The notes: generated from the sequence alone by a model not told the origin. Shown: positions 15,450 through 25,592, numbered from the stretch's first letter. The stretch is 51,793 nt of DNA from an uncultured Lentisphaeria bacterium (GCA_903863035.1 CAIPAT010000092.1:1-51793), one strand, 5' to 3'. A program made the numbers and translations.

Positions 15450-18400
15450 TCATTTCTCCGCGATCTCGAAGAAGAATGCCGGGCCTGTTTTTAGTGCTGC
15501 TGTGTCAATCACGATCTTCATTGTCCCGTCTTCGGTGCTCAATTGATTAATTTCCTCTTTTCTGCTTCCATCCAGACCAAGCGCCCATATCTTTTTTGAT
15601 GCCGTGTCCGCGGTATTAATGGCAAGCGTGAGTTTGCCTGTTTCCACCAGGATCGGCAGTTTGCCGATATCGAACAGGGTTGTGCGGTCGGCGGATGTTT
15701 GCATTCCGGTATTGACCGCATCAGTAGAATAGATGAGGAGCAGCCGCTTACTCTTCTCCAGTACTGCACCATCGAGGGACGTAAGAGCCACCGTTGCCGC
15801 TGCCGTTGTATTCTCCACTGTCATATTCCTGAGAATAACTTTTTCACCTGCCATCAGGGAAACACCTTCCGTTCGCGGGGTGATGACCGTCAGGCGTTTT
15901 TGTTTGGCATCCAGGGTGATCTCTTGCGTGTCGCTCTGAAGTATTCCTGCGACACCGCTTGAAATATTATCATTCGACAGGATTCCGAGCGATTTCATTT
16001 TGGCAATGATGGGGTCGATTGCTTTGCTGCTGCCGCTTTCAATTACTGTTGCCGCCCACTGCGAAACATCCATGATTCCGCTTCCTTCCGCCGGGAACAC
16101 AATCATATCCGCTTTCCGGTACGATGGCAGATCCTTTGGTATAGCGCCTTCATACTGCAGTCCGAAACCGCACAGGAGCGCGATCTTGCTTTGCTCACTG
16201 TTGATTGTGCGATTCATATTGCCGTCGTTGAAGATGTAGCGGTCGTTTATCACCATTGCGGTTGTATGAGGAGACGGAGCCACGTCGCCGCGCTGATAGA
16301 GCATGGCGGCAAGCACTTGTCCTGCCCGCGCGACGGGATCCCGCCCGTGATAAAAACTGAGCATTGGTTGCGCCGTGCGCATGATAACCGGCTGATGTGC
16401 CAGTGTGATGGCGCTGAACTGCTGGAACGCAGCATAGGCCGGGAAGAGCAGTCCTTCTTCATGGCGGTATTTTCCCCAGAACACGCAAGCGTATTCCAGA
16501 TTGAACAGCGGACGGTTGAGATAGCGAGCATCCGAGTTAGTCCGGAAATAGCGGGCGCAGGACGTCATAATGCTATCCTGCGGCATCACCGAACCCGGGT
16601 CGGAATATTTACTGGGGTGATTGGCGTATGAATGCATGGAGACGGCTGGATTCAGGTTGCGCAAAGCATGACTGCGGAAATAACCCATCACATCGTATTG
16701 CGTGGTGAATCCTTTGAATCCGGTTTCACGAATCGCTTTTTCATACCACCCCAGTAATTCAGACTGCAACTCAATGAGAAAGGAACCTGAATCGTTGCCG
16801 CGCGGGCCGGTTTCCCAGCGTTGTTCCTGCTCCAGAAACGGTACGCTGTCGAATGAAAGGCAATTTGACAGACGCTTTTTATCTGTATTCCACGCCTGTT
16901 CCAATGCGGTGACAGTCCCGTACTTCTTCTGCAGGAACTGCTGCCAGCGTTTCGTCATTTCAGACGTAATCTCGGGATCATCCTTGAAAAGTTTTGTCTC
17001 AATTGGAATATCCTGTTCATTGAAAAATGTGACGCCTACCAGTACGGGGTCATCGGCGAGCGACATGCCGGTGTAGGGGTTCACATGCTTCATGATTCCT
17101 GTCATGCCGGCTTTCCACATTTTCCGCACTGATTGATCGAAGAACATCCGTTCTTTCCAGCGGAGCTGTTCGGACACATCCCATGCGAGTCCGCCTTTTT
17201 CAAATCCGTAGTATGATATAATATCGATGAAAGTATAGATGCCGTTGCGTTTCAAGCAGGCTATAATATAGTCGAACCGGTCCATTGCAATCGCATCAAA
17301 CTCCGCTAACGTTTTTGATCTGCCCATCAGGAATTGATCAATATTCTGAAAGCGGACCATCGAGTAACCCTGCCGCTTGATGAGCGCCGTCCATTCCTCG
17401 ATATTGCTTTTAGTCTGCTGAACGGTCGTTCCGGCAAGCATCATTTCCGGATAACTCATCAACCATGACGGCACCTGGTTGAAAGCAAGGAAATGCACTT
17501 GTTTATCCGGCTGTTTTTCAAAAACTACCTGCCCTTTATTGTTGCTGATCGCACGTCCATACTGACCCGCCGGACAGTTTCCGGTCAATTTGCTCAGATC
17601 AAGCGCGCTTCCGGCGGCAATCCGCACATTCGACATGTCAATGGGCTTCCACAGCGCGTCTTCCTTGAACACGATTTTGGGTTGTGTCGGCAGAGGCATA
17701 TTGCGCGATGAAAGTGTCGCTCCGGCAATTATCCAGATCGCCTTTCCGGTCGATTGGAATTCGATTGCGGAAACTTCCGCGGGAAGGTCGCTGATGTCAA
17801 ATTTTGAAAGATAGACTCCGACATTCGAATTAGGATTGACTTTTTTGACCACGACGGAGGCATTTTCCAGGTATCCGGGATTCCACCAGTCAGTAACATC
17901 CACTCCCGCGAGCACTTCGTGTACAACTTTCTTTCCGTCTGCAAGGGTTATATTGATTGTGCCGATGCGAGAACCTTTTTTCTCTGAATTATAAGTAGTA
18001 GTATGCAGCAGATATAAGAATCTTGCCGCCGGTTTCGCGGCGGTTTCAATTTTGGCGGTGAATTTTCCGTTAAAGAGGGTGATGACCGCGTGACCGCCGT
18101 TCATGGCTGGATCGGCTATTTTGAATTCCATCCCGCCCAAACTGGTCTGACGAAAATCAAAGGTGCGAAAATCATTGTCCGGTCCCTGATCAGACCATCC
18201 GCCGATACCATCTCCGGCTTTTTCGTCAGCGAACCCCATGTTGGCCGCGGTGCCGAGATCAACTAAATGATTGGGCAGATTCTTGTATTTTTTATCATTT
18301 TCAGTTTCCACGAACGTACTGTTAGTCATCGCTGCCGCCACATCATCAGCGTTGGCCATTCTCGTCATCGCCTTAATGGTGACCGGCATGTCTTTTTTAA

Positions 18401-18953
18401 CTGTAATGAGCTGGTAGGCCATGCCGCCGGTCCAGACCATGACTGCTGCTGTTCCGTCTACCCCGCGCTTCCGGTTGCGGGCAAGATACCGAGCAAAATC
18501 GCCATCCGGGGTTTTGCCGAGTTCCCATGTCTGCGGACCGGCTCCGGATTTTGCAACCAGCTCGAAATCGCCGTTCCTGATCAAGCTTCCTTCAACAGTA
18601 ATATTATCGAAGAGTACATCAATCCTTTTGGGCTTTTTATTCTCCAGTACATATGGACCTAGAAGCGACACAATTACCTGTCCGTCCTTGTCAGGAATGA
18701 ACCGGAGCGATGAATTTTTCCAGTTTGCGGACGAGGACGGGAGGATGAACGTCATTATCTGTTTGCGTTTTTCCTCCGGCCCCCAGGAGCAGGGCTCCAG
18801 CCTGCCGCCTTCACATACGGTTGGAGCCATTATGGTGATGCCGTCATTTGTTCCGTCAACATTGATGCGCGCCATATCCACTGGTTTCTGCGCGAAGAGG
18901 GGTGATACGCACAGCAGGACTGCGGCAATGAGCGTGATTTTTTTTTGCTTCAT
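15450..18953 (-). CDS. Large secreted clan GH-A-like glycoside hydrolase with beta-sandwich modules
   Basis: The start is ATG 18953, seven bases after GGAGA, and opens a clear signal peptide (MKQKKITLIAAVLLCVSPLFA). An N-terminal module (~residues 27-135, with TP-like IPDKDGQV and NGDFE) resembles a carbohydrate-binding sandwich. Next come an NMGFADEKAGDGIGGWSDQG module (~232-420) and a TIM barrel (~480-860). The putative acid/base is Glu646 in FFNEQD and the nucleophile Glu820 in NLEYA, on strands 4 and 7 as in clan A. A C-terminal beta domain follows. Its 1173-aa paralogue at 38526 has the first module at the other end. The CAZy family and substrate are uncertain; neighbours suggest an arabinose/galactose-containing glycan. 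Confidence 0.75.
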   Translation of the reverse strand: MKQKKITLIAAVLLCVSPLFAQKPVDMARINVDGTNDGITIMAPTVCEGGRLEPCSWGPEEKRKQIMTFILPSSSANWKNSSLRFIPDKDGQVIVSLLGPYVLENKKPKRIDVLFDNITVEGSLIRNGDFELVAKSGAGPQTWELGKTPDGDFARYLARNRKRGVDGTAAVMVWTGGMAYQLITVKKDMPVTIKAMTRMANADDVAAAMTNSTFVETENDKKYKNLPNHLVDLGTAANMGFADEKAGDGIGGWSDQGPDNDFRTFDFRQTSLGGMEFKIADPAMNGGHAVITLFNGKFTAKIETAAKPAARFLYLLHTTTYNSEKKGSRIGTINITLADGKKVVHEVLAGVDVTDWWNPGYLENASVVVKKVNPNSNVGVYLSKFDISDLPAEVSAIEFQSTGKAIWIIAGATLSSRNMPLPTQPKIVFKEDALWKPIDMSNVRIAAGSALDLSKLTGNCPAGQYGRAISNNKGQVVFEKQPDKQVHFLAFNQVPSWLMSYPEMMLAGTTVQQTKSNIEEWTALIKRQGYSMVRFQNIDQFLMGRSKTLAEFDAIAMDRFDYIIACLKRNGIYTFIDIISYYGFEKGGLAWDVSEQLRWKERMFFDQSVRKMWKAGMTGIMKHVNPYTGMSLADDPVLVGVTFFNEQDIPIETKLFKDDPEITSEMTKRWQQFLQKKYGTVTALEQAWNTDKKRLSNCLSFDSVPFLEQEQRWETGPRGNDSGSFLIELQSELLGWYEKAIRETGFKGFTTQYDVMGYFRSHALRNLNPAVSMHSYANHPSKYSDPGSVMPQDSIMTSCARYFRTNSDARYLNRPLFNLEYACVFWGKYRHEEGLLFPAYAAFQQFSAITLAHQPVIMRTAQPMLSFYHGRDPVARAGQVLAAMLYQRGDVAPSPHTTAMVINDRYIFNDGNMNRTINSEQSKIALLCGFGLQYEGAIPKDLPSYRKADMIVFPAEGSGIMDVSQWAATVIESGSSKAIDPIIAKMKSLGILSNDNISSGVAGILQSDTQEITLDAKQKRLTVITPRTEGVSLMAGEKVILRNMTVENTTAAATVALTSLDGAVLEKSKRLLLIYSTDAVNTGMQTSADRTTLFDIGKLPILVETGKLTLAINTADTASKKIWALGLDGSRKEEINQLSTEDGTMKIVIDTAALKTGPAFFFEIAEK

Positions 18954-19088
18954 GAATGAGTCTCCAATAATATTTATCAATTAAATCATCTGCGCTTATT
19001 CAGGCATTTGCATGGATATGAATTGCTGTTCGTCCGCAATCATTCCGCAACGAAGCGGCTCATTAAAGGCTGCCGCTCATCAAGCTCT

Positions 19089-19117
19089 ATTATAATATTC
19101 AAGTTGCCACGTGTCAA
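19089..19117 (-). promoter_or_regulatory. Sigma-70 promoter for the left-wing large hydrolase
   Basis: On the minus strand the hexamers are TTGACA (19117-19112) and TATAAT (19094-19089), exact consensus with a 17-nt spacer. The start point would be near 19082, leaving a 5' leader of about 130 nt before ATG 18953. The rest of the gap 18954-19285 has no gene. Confidence 0.75.
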
Positions 19118-19285
19118 TAAACAAAGACAAGAAAGCCGGAAACTATTTGCGAACTATTAATTAAGCCGGTTCGCGGCGGATGATTTACGGTTCGAATATA
19201 TGTATTCCCTCGCGCGGACTGATTGCCATGCCAGTTACTGCCATGGGATTTATTTGGTGTCTTAAAACGCTATTCTTACTGGATT

Positions 19286-21349
19286 TCACTTCAGATCTAC
19301 CTCGAATGCGCTCATGGAATGAGCCGTGAATTTATGTGTGAAACCAGAACTGTTCAGCTCAATCGGCGCACCGGAAACGACCTCTTTCACCAACTCTTCC
19401 TTCAGGTTGTTCGCGGCAAGTTCCCCGTCCACTTTCCAAACCTTTGCAGCAGCAGGAACACCACCGGTGATTTTTATCGTGGTCGTAATGTCGTTGAGCG
19501 AATGTTTATTGAACACGATTAGATACAGTTTGCGTTTGTCGGCGGAAAGACTCGCACAAGTTGAAAGAGATGGATGCTTCATGACCGGAATATCAGTTCC
19601 TCCTTCAAACGATACCAGCGGCGCGTCAGCTGTTGACGCAACCAGCGTTTTGCCGAAATGTTGATTCCATAACTGGAAGACGTAGAATGCCGGCATTTTC
19701 TTCCATGCGGTCGGCTTATCAGCGACAAGGTCGGACTGTGACGCATTGCTTCTTAGCATACCCCAGTATTCATTGATGAACAGCCAGTAGTTTGCACATT
19801 TAACATTGTTTTCCGGCTTCAGCATGACACGGATGTAATCGCCGCAGAATAGCGCGCCTGCAAAAGAAAAACGATATGGAACCGGCTTATTCTGGGCACA
19901 GCCGACGTTATATTCTGTGATCTCGAGAGGAATATCGCGCCCGGTGATTTCCTTGATTAATGCACGCCGCTTTTCCAGCCAGCGTTTTTCGTAATAATCG
20001 GATGCGGCAAGACATGCGCGGACAACCATATCCGTCTGTTCCGCCACAGATGATCCTTCCTCCCAGAATCCGATGGGATAGTGATGATCGACCACGAAAT
20101 CAATGTCATCTTTCACAATGGAGAGTACGGTTTTGCTCCACTCTTCATCCGGACCTAGCAACGCTGAGATTTTGATTGAAGAATCTACCGCACGCATGCG
20201 TTTGATACAGTCTACTGCCCAGCGTGCATACGATTCGGCGGTATATAGTTTTTTCAATGAATAAGTTTCATTTCCTAGCTCGAAATATTTGATTCCATAC
20301 GGTTCCTTGTGTCCCCACAAAGCCCGTTTATCCGCCCACGGATGCCTGCCGTCAGCTGGAGCGTTACAGTATTCAACCAGATTGGCGGCTTCTGCAGGCG
20401 AACATTTAACTTCGCTCACGTTCATTAGAACTTCGGCGTTTATCGCCCGGCAATAAGTGACCAGTTCGTCAATGCCGAACTGATAATCCGGCCGCCCTTC
20501 AACAGGGCCTACAGCATCCTGCCAGCGAAAAGAATGTACCATTTCGCCGCCGGGATACCGCAGAATTCTTATACCCATCTCTTTCGAGTATGTGAGTGCA
20601 TCCGTGCGCGGCTGGCGAGTCTGCGGGTTCCAGACACCGCCGCCATTGACGCCCCAGGAAGCCGGCCACGCGCCGCTCCTGGTGCTGACGCCAAGGATAT
20701 TATTGCCGAAAATCAGCTGGTTGACTGCACCCAGCTCCGTTGCCGCATTAACAGTAATGATACCTCTCCAATCCTCTTTTTTGACTTTAACGGTTACAGT
20801 CTGACTTTTAAACAGTTTAACTCTATTCTCATCATACGGTTCAATCGTGATTTCATCATACCACACCTTGCCTTTCACCAGCTCCAGGCCGATGCATAAT
20901 GAGACCGATTTTGCTTTTTCCGGTATTGTAGTCACAAAAAATACGCGCTTCCAGTCGTAGGTTCCGCTCAGTAGATCCACTGCTGGATATTTCACATTTC
21001 CATCGGCCGGAGTTATCACCAGCATGAGTTTGGGGCCGTTCCACGGATTGGGTTTGTCTGAAATATTTTCAGCTTTGACTATCGCCGACACTAATACTTT
21101 TTTCCCGGAAATGGTATCGGGCGGTATGGTAATTGATAACACATTATTAGTTTTATCTTTATCGTTAACAATCGCTGCACATTTGCCGTTTTTTCCGGTT
21201 TCGAAAGTAGACCAGCCGCCTATCCATTGACCGGGAGAACCGCTTGAATCAAAAGCATTTTTGAATGAAATTTCCTCAGACGAGGCGGAGGGTGCAAACA
21301 GAAGTAACAGCATTGCTGTGACGCTAAAACAGAATACCAATTTTTTCAT
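19286..21349 (-). CDS. Secreted GH51-like alpha-L-arabinofuranosidase with N-terminal CBM-like domain
   Basis: This 687-aa protein has a signal peptide (residues ~1-24), an N-terminal carbohydrate-binding-like sandwich (~30-170, ending VWYDEITIEPYDEN), and a GH51-type catalytic barrel. GNNILG (~216-220) and RYPGG (~264-268) mark the fold; Glu361 in FELGNET is the acid/base and Glu479 in EITEYN the nucleophile. The family removes alpha-L-arabinofuranosyl groups from arabinans, arabinoxylan or arabinogalactan. AAGGAA lies six bases before the ATG. It is the first gene of the left wing, downstream of the AraC gene, with a strong promoter at 21475-21503. A shorter paralogue lacking the binding domain lies at 42068. 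Family assignment is firm, substrate is inference. Confidence 0.82.
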   Translation of the reverse strand: MKKLVFCFSVTAMLLLLFAPSASSEEISFKNAFDSSGSPGQWIGGWSTFETGKNGKCAAIVNDKDKTNNVLSITIPPDTISGKKVLVSAIVKAENISDKPNPWNGPKLMLVITPADGNVKYPAVDLLSGTYDWKRVFFVTTIPEKAKSVSLCIGLELVKGKVWYDEITIEPYDENRVKLFKSQTVTVKVKKEDWRGIITVNAATELGAVNQLIFGNNILGVSTRSGAWPASWGVNGGGVWNPQTRQPRTDALTYSKEMGIRILRYPGGEMVHSFRWQDAVGPVEGRPDYQFGIDELVTYCRAINAEVLMNVSEVKCSPAEAANLVEYCNAPADGRHPWADKRALWGHKEPYGIKYFELGNETYSLKKLYTAESYARWAVDCIKRMRAVDSSIKISALLGPDEEWSKTVLSIVKDDIDFVVDHHYPIGFWEEGSSVAEQTDMVVRACLAASDYYEKRWLEKRRALIKEITGRDIPLEITEYNVGCAQNKPVPYRFSFAGALFCGDYIRVMLKPENNVKCANYWLFINEYWGMLRSNASQSDLVADKPTAWKKMPAFYVFQLWNQHFGKTLVASTADAPLVSFEGGTDIPVMKHPSLSTCASLSADKRKLYLIVFNKHSLNDITTTIKITGGVPAAAKVWKVDGELAANNLKEELVKEVVSGAPIELNSSGFTHKFTAHSMSAFEVDLK

Positions 21350-21474
21350 TTAATTTCCTTTTTGTTTAAAACTCTCTATATTTCCAGTTCTGTATTTCAT
21401 AGTATTTACTGTCAAAAAAACTAGTTTAGCAAAAACTTTCTTTAATAACTTTTTCAGCTTGTTTGTAAGATAAG

Positions 21475-21503
21475 ATTATAACTCAAAAGAAAACAGTTGT
21501 CAA
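21475..21503 (-). promoter_or_regulatory. Sigma-70 promoter for the GH51 gene
   Basis: On the minus strand TTGACA (21503-21498) and TATAAT (21480-21475) are exact consensus hexamers 17 nt apart. The start point would be near 21468, about 119 nt before ATG 21349. Phased direct repeats upstream (21594-21628) are candidate AraC sites. Confidence 0.75.
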
Positions 21504-21593
21504 GGCGATGTAATTAATAAACAAATTTTTTCCCTTTTCTGAAATATGTCCATCAAAATGCAACCTGATGCGTAAATATGATTATAAAAATGG

Positions 21594-21628
21594 TATCATA
21601 AGTTATCATAATATAATGTCAGTTATCA
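21594..21628. promoter_or_regulatory. Helically phased TATCA direct repeats (candidate AraC operator)
   Basis: TATCATA occurs at 21594-21600 and again at 21604-21610, exactly 10 bp apart. AGTTATCA occurs at 21601-21608 and 21621-21628, exactly 20 bp apart. AraC-family proteins bind such same-face direct half-sites. They lie about 90-125 bp upstream of the GH51 promoter -35 and just beyond the 3' end of the AraC gene. Confidence 0.45.
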
Positions 21629-21719
21629 GTTAAATAAATACGATCAATGGTAATGAAGATATGTCAAATGGTAAAATATTGCGTTTAGATTCGGCTATGC
21701 AGTAAAAACTCATACCGGG

Positions 21720-22538
21720 TCATTTTCCCTGTCGGCAGGCACGTGGCGTCATTCCTGTAATCTGCCGGAATACTGTGCTGAAATAGTTGCTGTCGGCAAA
21801 GCCGCTCATTGCGGCGATTTCGGAGATATTGAGTCTGGAATGGAAGCGCAGATAGGTTTTGGCCTCCTCGATGCGGCGCCGATTGAGCATCTGCCGGAAA
21901 TTGTATCCGGCCTGGCGCCGGATGATGCCGCCCAGATAATTCGGATTCACTTTCAGAGTGTCGGCCAGTTCGGCCAGCGAAATATTTTCCGCATAGCGGT
22001 GGGCGATGAAGAAATCGACCTGGTCGAGATAATACTGCTCATCATGACGCCGTCCGCCGTGTCCGCCCTGCTTTTTCCATAACGCGATTTCCCAGCAGAT
22101 CAGCGCCGCCGCCAGCCGGAGCTGCCGGCGGAGTTCGTGCTCCGAATCTGCAGTCAGGGCAGGGGGCAGCCGCCCGGAATAATGCTTTCCGCTGATCACC
22201 GCCAATTTCCGGTCAGACGCGAAATGACCGGCGTAAAGCACCGCCGCCAAACTGGAATCTATCAATACCGGCTGTACAAGTTCGCGGAGTCCGTGCGGAC
22301 AGACTCCGGAGAATGCCCGCTCTTTTTCGGCCAGTTTCATGCTGCGCGCCTTATTGTCCGAGCATACCTGCATTCCTCCAGCTTGTTTTGCGAAAACGCA
22401 ATACGGTCCATGATGCAGATACTGGTCCGGTTGCAAACGCAGATCATCAACGCTTGAAAACGCCGGATGGCGCGGTTCCATACAGATTACCGCACCGGTC
22501 TGTTTTTCCATCAAACGCAACAGATCAGATAGTTTCAT
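21720..22538 (-). CDS. AraC-family regulator with PocR-type sensory domain
   Basis: The N-terminal ~150 residues match the PocR-type ligand-binding domain: ICMEPRHPAF, then HHGPYCVFAK, C-rich VCSDNKARSMK and FSGVCPHGL. The C-terminal ~100 residues are a two-HTH AraC domain (ISLAELADTLKVNPNYLG; LNISEIAAMSGFADSNYFSTVFRQITGMTP). I start it at ATG 22538; an in-frame TTG at 22562 would add eight residues, and neither has a strong ribosome binding site. It is divergent from the GH2 gene and upstream of GH51, so it probably controls the left wing, the GH2 operon or both. The ligand is unknown; PocR-like domains bind small molecules. Confidence 0.85.
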   Translation of the reverse strand: MKLSDLLRLMEKQTGAVICMEPRHPAFSSVDDLRLQPDQYLHHGPYCVFAKQAGGMQVCSDNKARSMKLAEKERAFSGVCPHGLRELVQPVLIDSSLAAVLYAGHFASDRKLAVISGKHYSGRLPPALTADSEHELRRQLRLAAALICWEIALWKKQGGHGGRRHDEQYYLDQVDFFIAHRYAENISLAELADTLKVNPNYLGGIIRRQAGYNFRQMLNRRRIEEAKTYLRFHSRLNISEIAAMSGFADSNYFSTVFRQITGMTPRACRQGK

Positions 22539-22769
22539 ATTGCCATTATCTGAGATTTTCAAAGATTATTATTTATAAAAATAGAGGTTTTATTATTAAA
22601 ATCAAGTATTATTTAAGTAAAATTAGCGGTGTTTAAATTTTGGAGCTGTCAAGAAATAAATGATTAAAAGTTATTTGGAAGCAGAAAAAATATTGCCTGC
22701 CTGTGTCAACTGTTGATTGAAAAGCCTCTGGTATTCCCGATTTCAACATATCATTCCCTGATTTCATGA

Positions 22770-22798
22770 TTGTTAAGCGTTTTTGTATAATGTATAAT
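22770..22798 (+). promoter_or_regulatory. Sigma-70 promoter for the GH2 operon
   Basis: TTGTTA (22770-22775), a 17-nt spacer and TATAAT (22793-22798) lie 38 bp before ATG 22837. The spacer starts AAGCGTTTTTGT, almost the same as the AGCAGTTTTTGT spacer start of the pseudopilin promoter at 35448. The rest of the gap 22539-22836 shows no gene. Confidence 0.65.
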
Positions 22799-22836
22799 AT
22801 ACTTAGAACGTTATTAATCTTTAAGGATAATAGATT

Positions 22837-24540
22837 ATGAATTTCCCTGTATGGACTAAGCGCACAACAAACAGCCTTAACGGGGTATGGCAGTTTAAAT
22901 TCACTGAAACCAATGATTTCGGCGATGATGATATTTCCGGAATTGAATACGACGACCTGATTGCGGTTCCCGGCTCGTTCGATGCGACGCCGGCTTATAA
23001 CGGCAAGCGCGGTATCGGCTTCTATCGTACAACATTCACGGTCGCCCCCGGCGAGGCTGCCAGGTTACTTTTCGGCGCGGTTGGCATGTACTGCAAAGTC
23101 TTTGTTGATGGATGCAAAGTTGGCGAACAATACGCGGCCTATACTCCGTTTCAATGCGATCTTCCGCCTGTCGCGAAGCAGGTGCGCGAACTGGTGGTGA
23201 TGGCGTGCAATCGTTTCGATTACGAACGATACCAGCTGCACGAAAATTTCTTCGATTTCTACGCTTACGGGGGGATTTTTCGGGATGTCGAGCTGCAGCA
23301 GCTTCCCGCTGGTTCGCTGATCGAATGGGTTGGGGTTGACACAATTGATTATAAAACCGGGGCGTTACAAGTTAAAATCAAGTCAGCCCCCGGCAGACAG
23401 ACGCTGGAATTGACCATAGATGGCAGTGACAGACAAGAGTTTAAGGACTGTGAATTCAAAGATGGTCAGCAAACGCTGGAACTAGTGTTAAAAAATTTAA
23501 AGCCATGGTCGCCGGAATATCCCGAACTGCACACACTCACTGTTGCGAATGAAACCGATGCCATGACCGTGCGTTTCGGCGTCCGGCAGGTTTGGACAGA
23601 AAAAGGCAGAATAATCCTTAATGGCAAAGCAGTGAAACTGCTCGGATATTGTCGTCACGAATCGCATCCGCAGTACGGTCCCGCTTTACCCCTGGCTCAA
23701 TTGATCAGCGATCTGCAAATGCTCCGCGATCTTGGCTGTAACTTCGTTCGCGGTTCCCATTATCAACAGGATCCGCGCTTTTTGTCCTTGTGTGACGAGC
23801 TTGGTTTCCTCGTATTTGAAGAAAGTATGAGCTGGCAGGCTAATTGCAAGAATTTTGCCGACACGAAATTTATTGCGGCACAGTTGCATCAGTCCAGAAC
23901 CATGATCCTTTCCAGCTACAATAATCCATGTATCATCATTCGAGGCTTTTTAAACGAAGGAAAAAGCGACATCGAGGAAGCAAGGGATTGCTACATGGCG
24001 CTCATAAAACTTTTTCGGGAACTTGACCCGCATCGTCTGCTTACTTACGCCAGCGACAAAGGACTCAAAGATATGTTTCTGGAACAGATTGACGTCATCT
24101 CCTTTAACAGCTATCCTGGCTGGTATGCCAAAGACCCGAATGACGAACGTCCGCTCTGTGAAATCATCCCGCACATTCATGCTCAACTGGAAGGACTTAA
24201 ACAGCGCGGCCTTGGCGACAAGCCTTACCTGATTTCGGAAATCGGAGCAGGCGCGATTTATGGCTGGCGCGACCCGGTCTGCGCACACTGGTCGGAAGAA
24301 TATCAGCAGGAATATCTGCGTATAGTTTGTCAGGAGGTGGTGGACAATGATGCTGTCGCCGGCGTGGCGCTATGGCAATTTTGCGATATCCGCACCTGTC
24401 GCGGCTCATATGCGCTCGGCCGACCGCGCTGTTTTAATGACAAGGGAACAGTAGATGAATTCCGCCGTCCGAAACTGGCTTACAACACGGTAAAAGCGAT
24501 ATTTAAAAAATATAATCAGCAGCAAGAATCCATACTATGA
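22837..24540 (+). CDS. GH2 family glycoside hydrolase (beta-galactosidase/beta-glucuronidase-like)
   Basis: This 567-aa protein has the three core GH2 domains: a jelly roll (~15-160), an Ig-like sandwich (~165-250) and a TIM barrel (~255-560). Glu374 in RGFLNEG is the acid/base and Glu468 in YLISEIGAG the nucleophile. The length matches beta-glucuronidase-type GH2 enzymes rather than large LacZ. It releases a terminal beta-linked sugar, most likely galactose, galacturonate-type or glucuronate. No signal peptide is present, so it is cytoplasmic. It overlaps the next gene by 4 bp (ATGA), which implies translational coupling, and has its own promoter at 22770-22798. The family is clear; the sugar released is not. 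Confidence 0.83.
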   Translation: MNFPVWTKRTTNSLNGVWQFKFTETNDFGDDDISGIEYDDLIAVPGSFDATPAYNGKRGIGFYRTTFTVAPGEAARLLFGAVGMYCKVFVDGCKVGEQYAAYTPFQCDLPPVAKQVRELVVMACNRFDYERYQLHENFFDFYAYGGIFRDVELQQLPAGSLIEWVGVDTIDYKTGALQVKIKSAPGRQTLELTIDGSDRQEFKDCEFKDGQQTLELVLKNLKPWSPEYPELHTLTVANETDAMTVRFGVRQVWTEKGRIILNGKAVKLLGYCRHESHPQYGPALPLAQLISDLQMLRDLGCNFVRGSHYQQDPRFLSLCDELGFLVFEESMSWQANCKNFADTKFIAAQLHQSRTMILSSYNNPCIIIRGFLNEGKSDIEEARDCYMALIKLFRELDPHRLLTYASDKGLKDMFLEQIDVISFNSYPGWYAKDPNDERPLCEIIPHIHAQLEGLKQRGLGDKPYLISEIGAGAIYGWRDPVCAHWSEEYQQEYLRIVCQEVVDNDAVAGVALWQFCDIRTCRGSYALGRPRCFNDKGTVDEFRRPKLAYNTVKAIFKKYNQQQESIL

Positions 24541-25592
24541 ATTTACATCAGTTGTTTCCTGAAGAAGAACTGGCGCGCCGCCGCGAGCGCCTGGAACGTT
24601 TCTGGCGGAACGATCCCGGACTCCGGACAATCATTGTTCCCCAGGCTAATGTCAACTATACAAACATTCTTGATCGCGATGAAGCGCGTCAGAAGTTTAA
24701 GGACTCGATTGAACACGAATCCCGCCTCGGATATGATTCGCTGCCGGCATTCAGGACCGTCCTCGGCACGCCGGCTCTCGCCAGCGCATTTGGAGGGACA
24801 TGGCACATTGATGAAAATAGAATGTTCTGGATAGACCCGGTCATAAACAATCCCGAAGACGTGTACCGGCTAACGCTGCCGCCTCCAATGAGCGGTCTGA
24901 TAAAGAAATCGGTTGATAACTACCGCTATGCCGTGGCGGATATAGACGGATATGTACCCCCGCGCGTGCCGGATATGCAGGGACCTCTGAATACCGCCTC
25001 GATGATGTGGAAGCAGGAAGATTTTATCCTCGCCATGTATGACAATCCGAAAGCGGTGCATTACCTACTTTCGATTGTTACCGACTACATTATTTCCGTA
25101 TTTTGTTATTTCCGCGACAACTTCGCAGATGCGGAACTCCTGCCCTGGCCTCCAGTACATATGCCGCAAAAATACGGGGTCGGTATCATTGAAGATTTTA
25201 CCGAACTTATGTCGCCGGACCTCTACCGTGAATTCGGACTTCCTTATGTGAATCGCATCTCAGACGAATTTGGCGGAGTGTTTATTCACTGCTGCGCACG
25301 ATTTAAACATCACTGGGATGTATTTGATGAGATACATAATCTTCGCGGACTGGATACAATGTGTCCGTTCACAGATCCGGCCGAAGTCGGCGCGCGTTTT
25401 CCTGGTATCGCACACATGGTGCAGCTGTTCAGCCCTGAACAGGAGAAAAGGTTCGGCTCACGAACGGAAGATGTTGTACAATTCATATGCGAACAAATAC
25501 CGGAACAAACGCGGCTGATATTTCTGGCATGGGCAAGTGCTGATGGACTGGATGCTGATTTTATAAACGCAATTAAGAAGTTCCGGTGTTAA
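24537..25592 (+). CDS. URO-D superfamily protein (uroporphyrinogen decarboxylase/methyltransferase-like)
   Basis: The 351-aa chain has the URO-D-type barrel. Regions such as DPVINNPEDVYRLTLPPP, GPLNTASMMW, LYREFGLPYVNRI and FIHCCARFKHHW (His251, Cys252) resemble the HxC zinc-binding segment of corrinoid-dependent methyltransferases such as MtaA/CmuA. It is not expected to be heme-biosynthetic HemE, because of the carbohydrate operon context and divergent sequence. Paralogues of this superfamily are common and mostly unassigned in anaerobic glycan degraders. Its start overlaps the GH2 stop by 4 bp. Possible roles include demethylation of a methylated sugar or another small-molecule transformation; both are inference. 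Confidence 0.7.
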   Translation: MNLHQLFPEEELARRRERLERFWRNDPGLRTIIVPQANVNYTNILDRDEARQKFKDSIEHESRLGYDSLPAFRTVLGTPALASAFGGTWHIDENRMFWIDPVINNPEDVYRLTLPPPMSGLIKKSVDNYRYAVADIDGYVPPRVPDMQGPLNTASMMWKQEDFILAMYDNPKAVHYLLSIVTDYIISVFCYFRDNFADAELLPWPPVHMPQKYGVGIIEDFTELMSPDLYREFGLPYVNRISDEFGGVFIHCCARFKHHWDVFDEIHNLRGLDTMCPFTDPAEVGARFPGIAHMVQLFSPEQEKRFGSRTEDVVQFICEQIPEQTRLIFLAWASADGLDADFINAIKKFRC

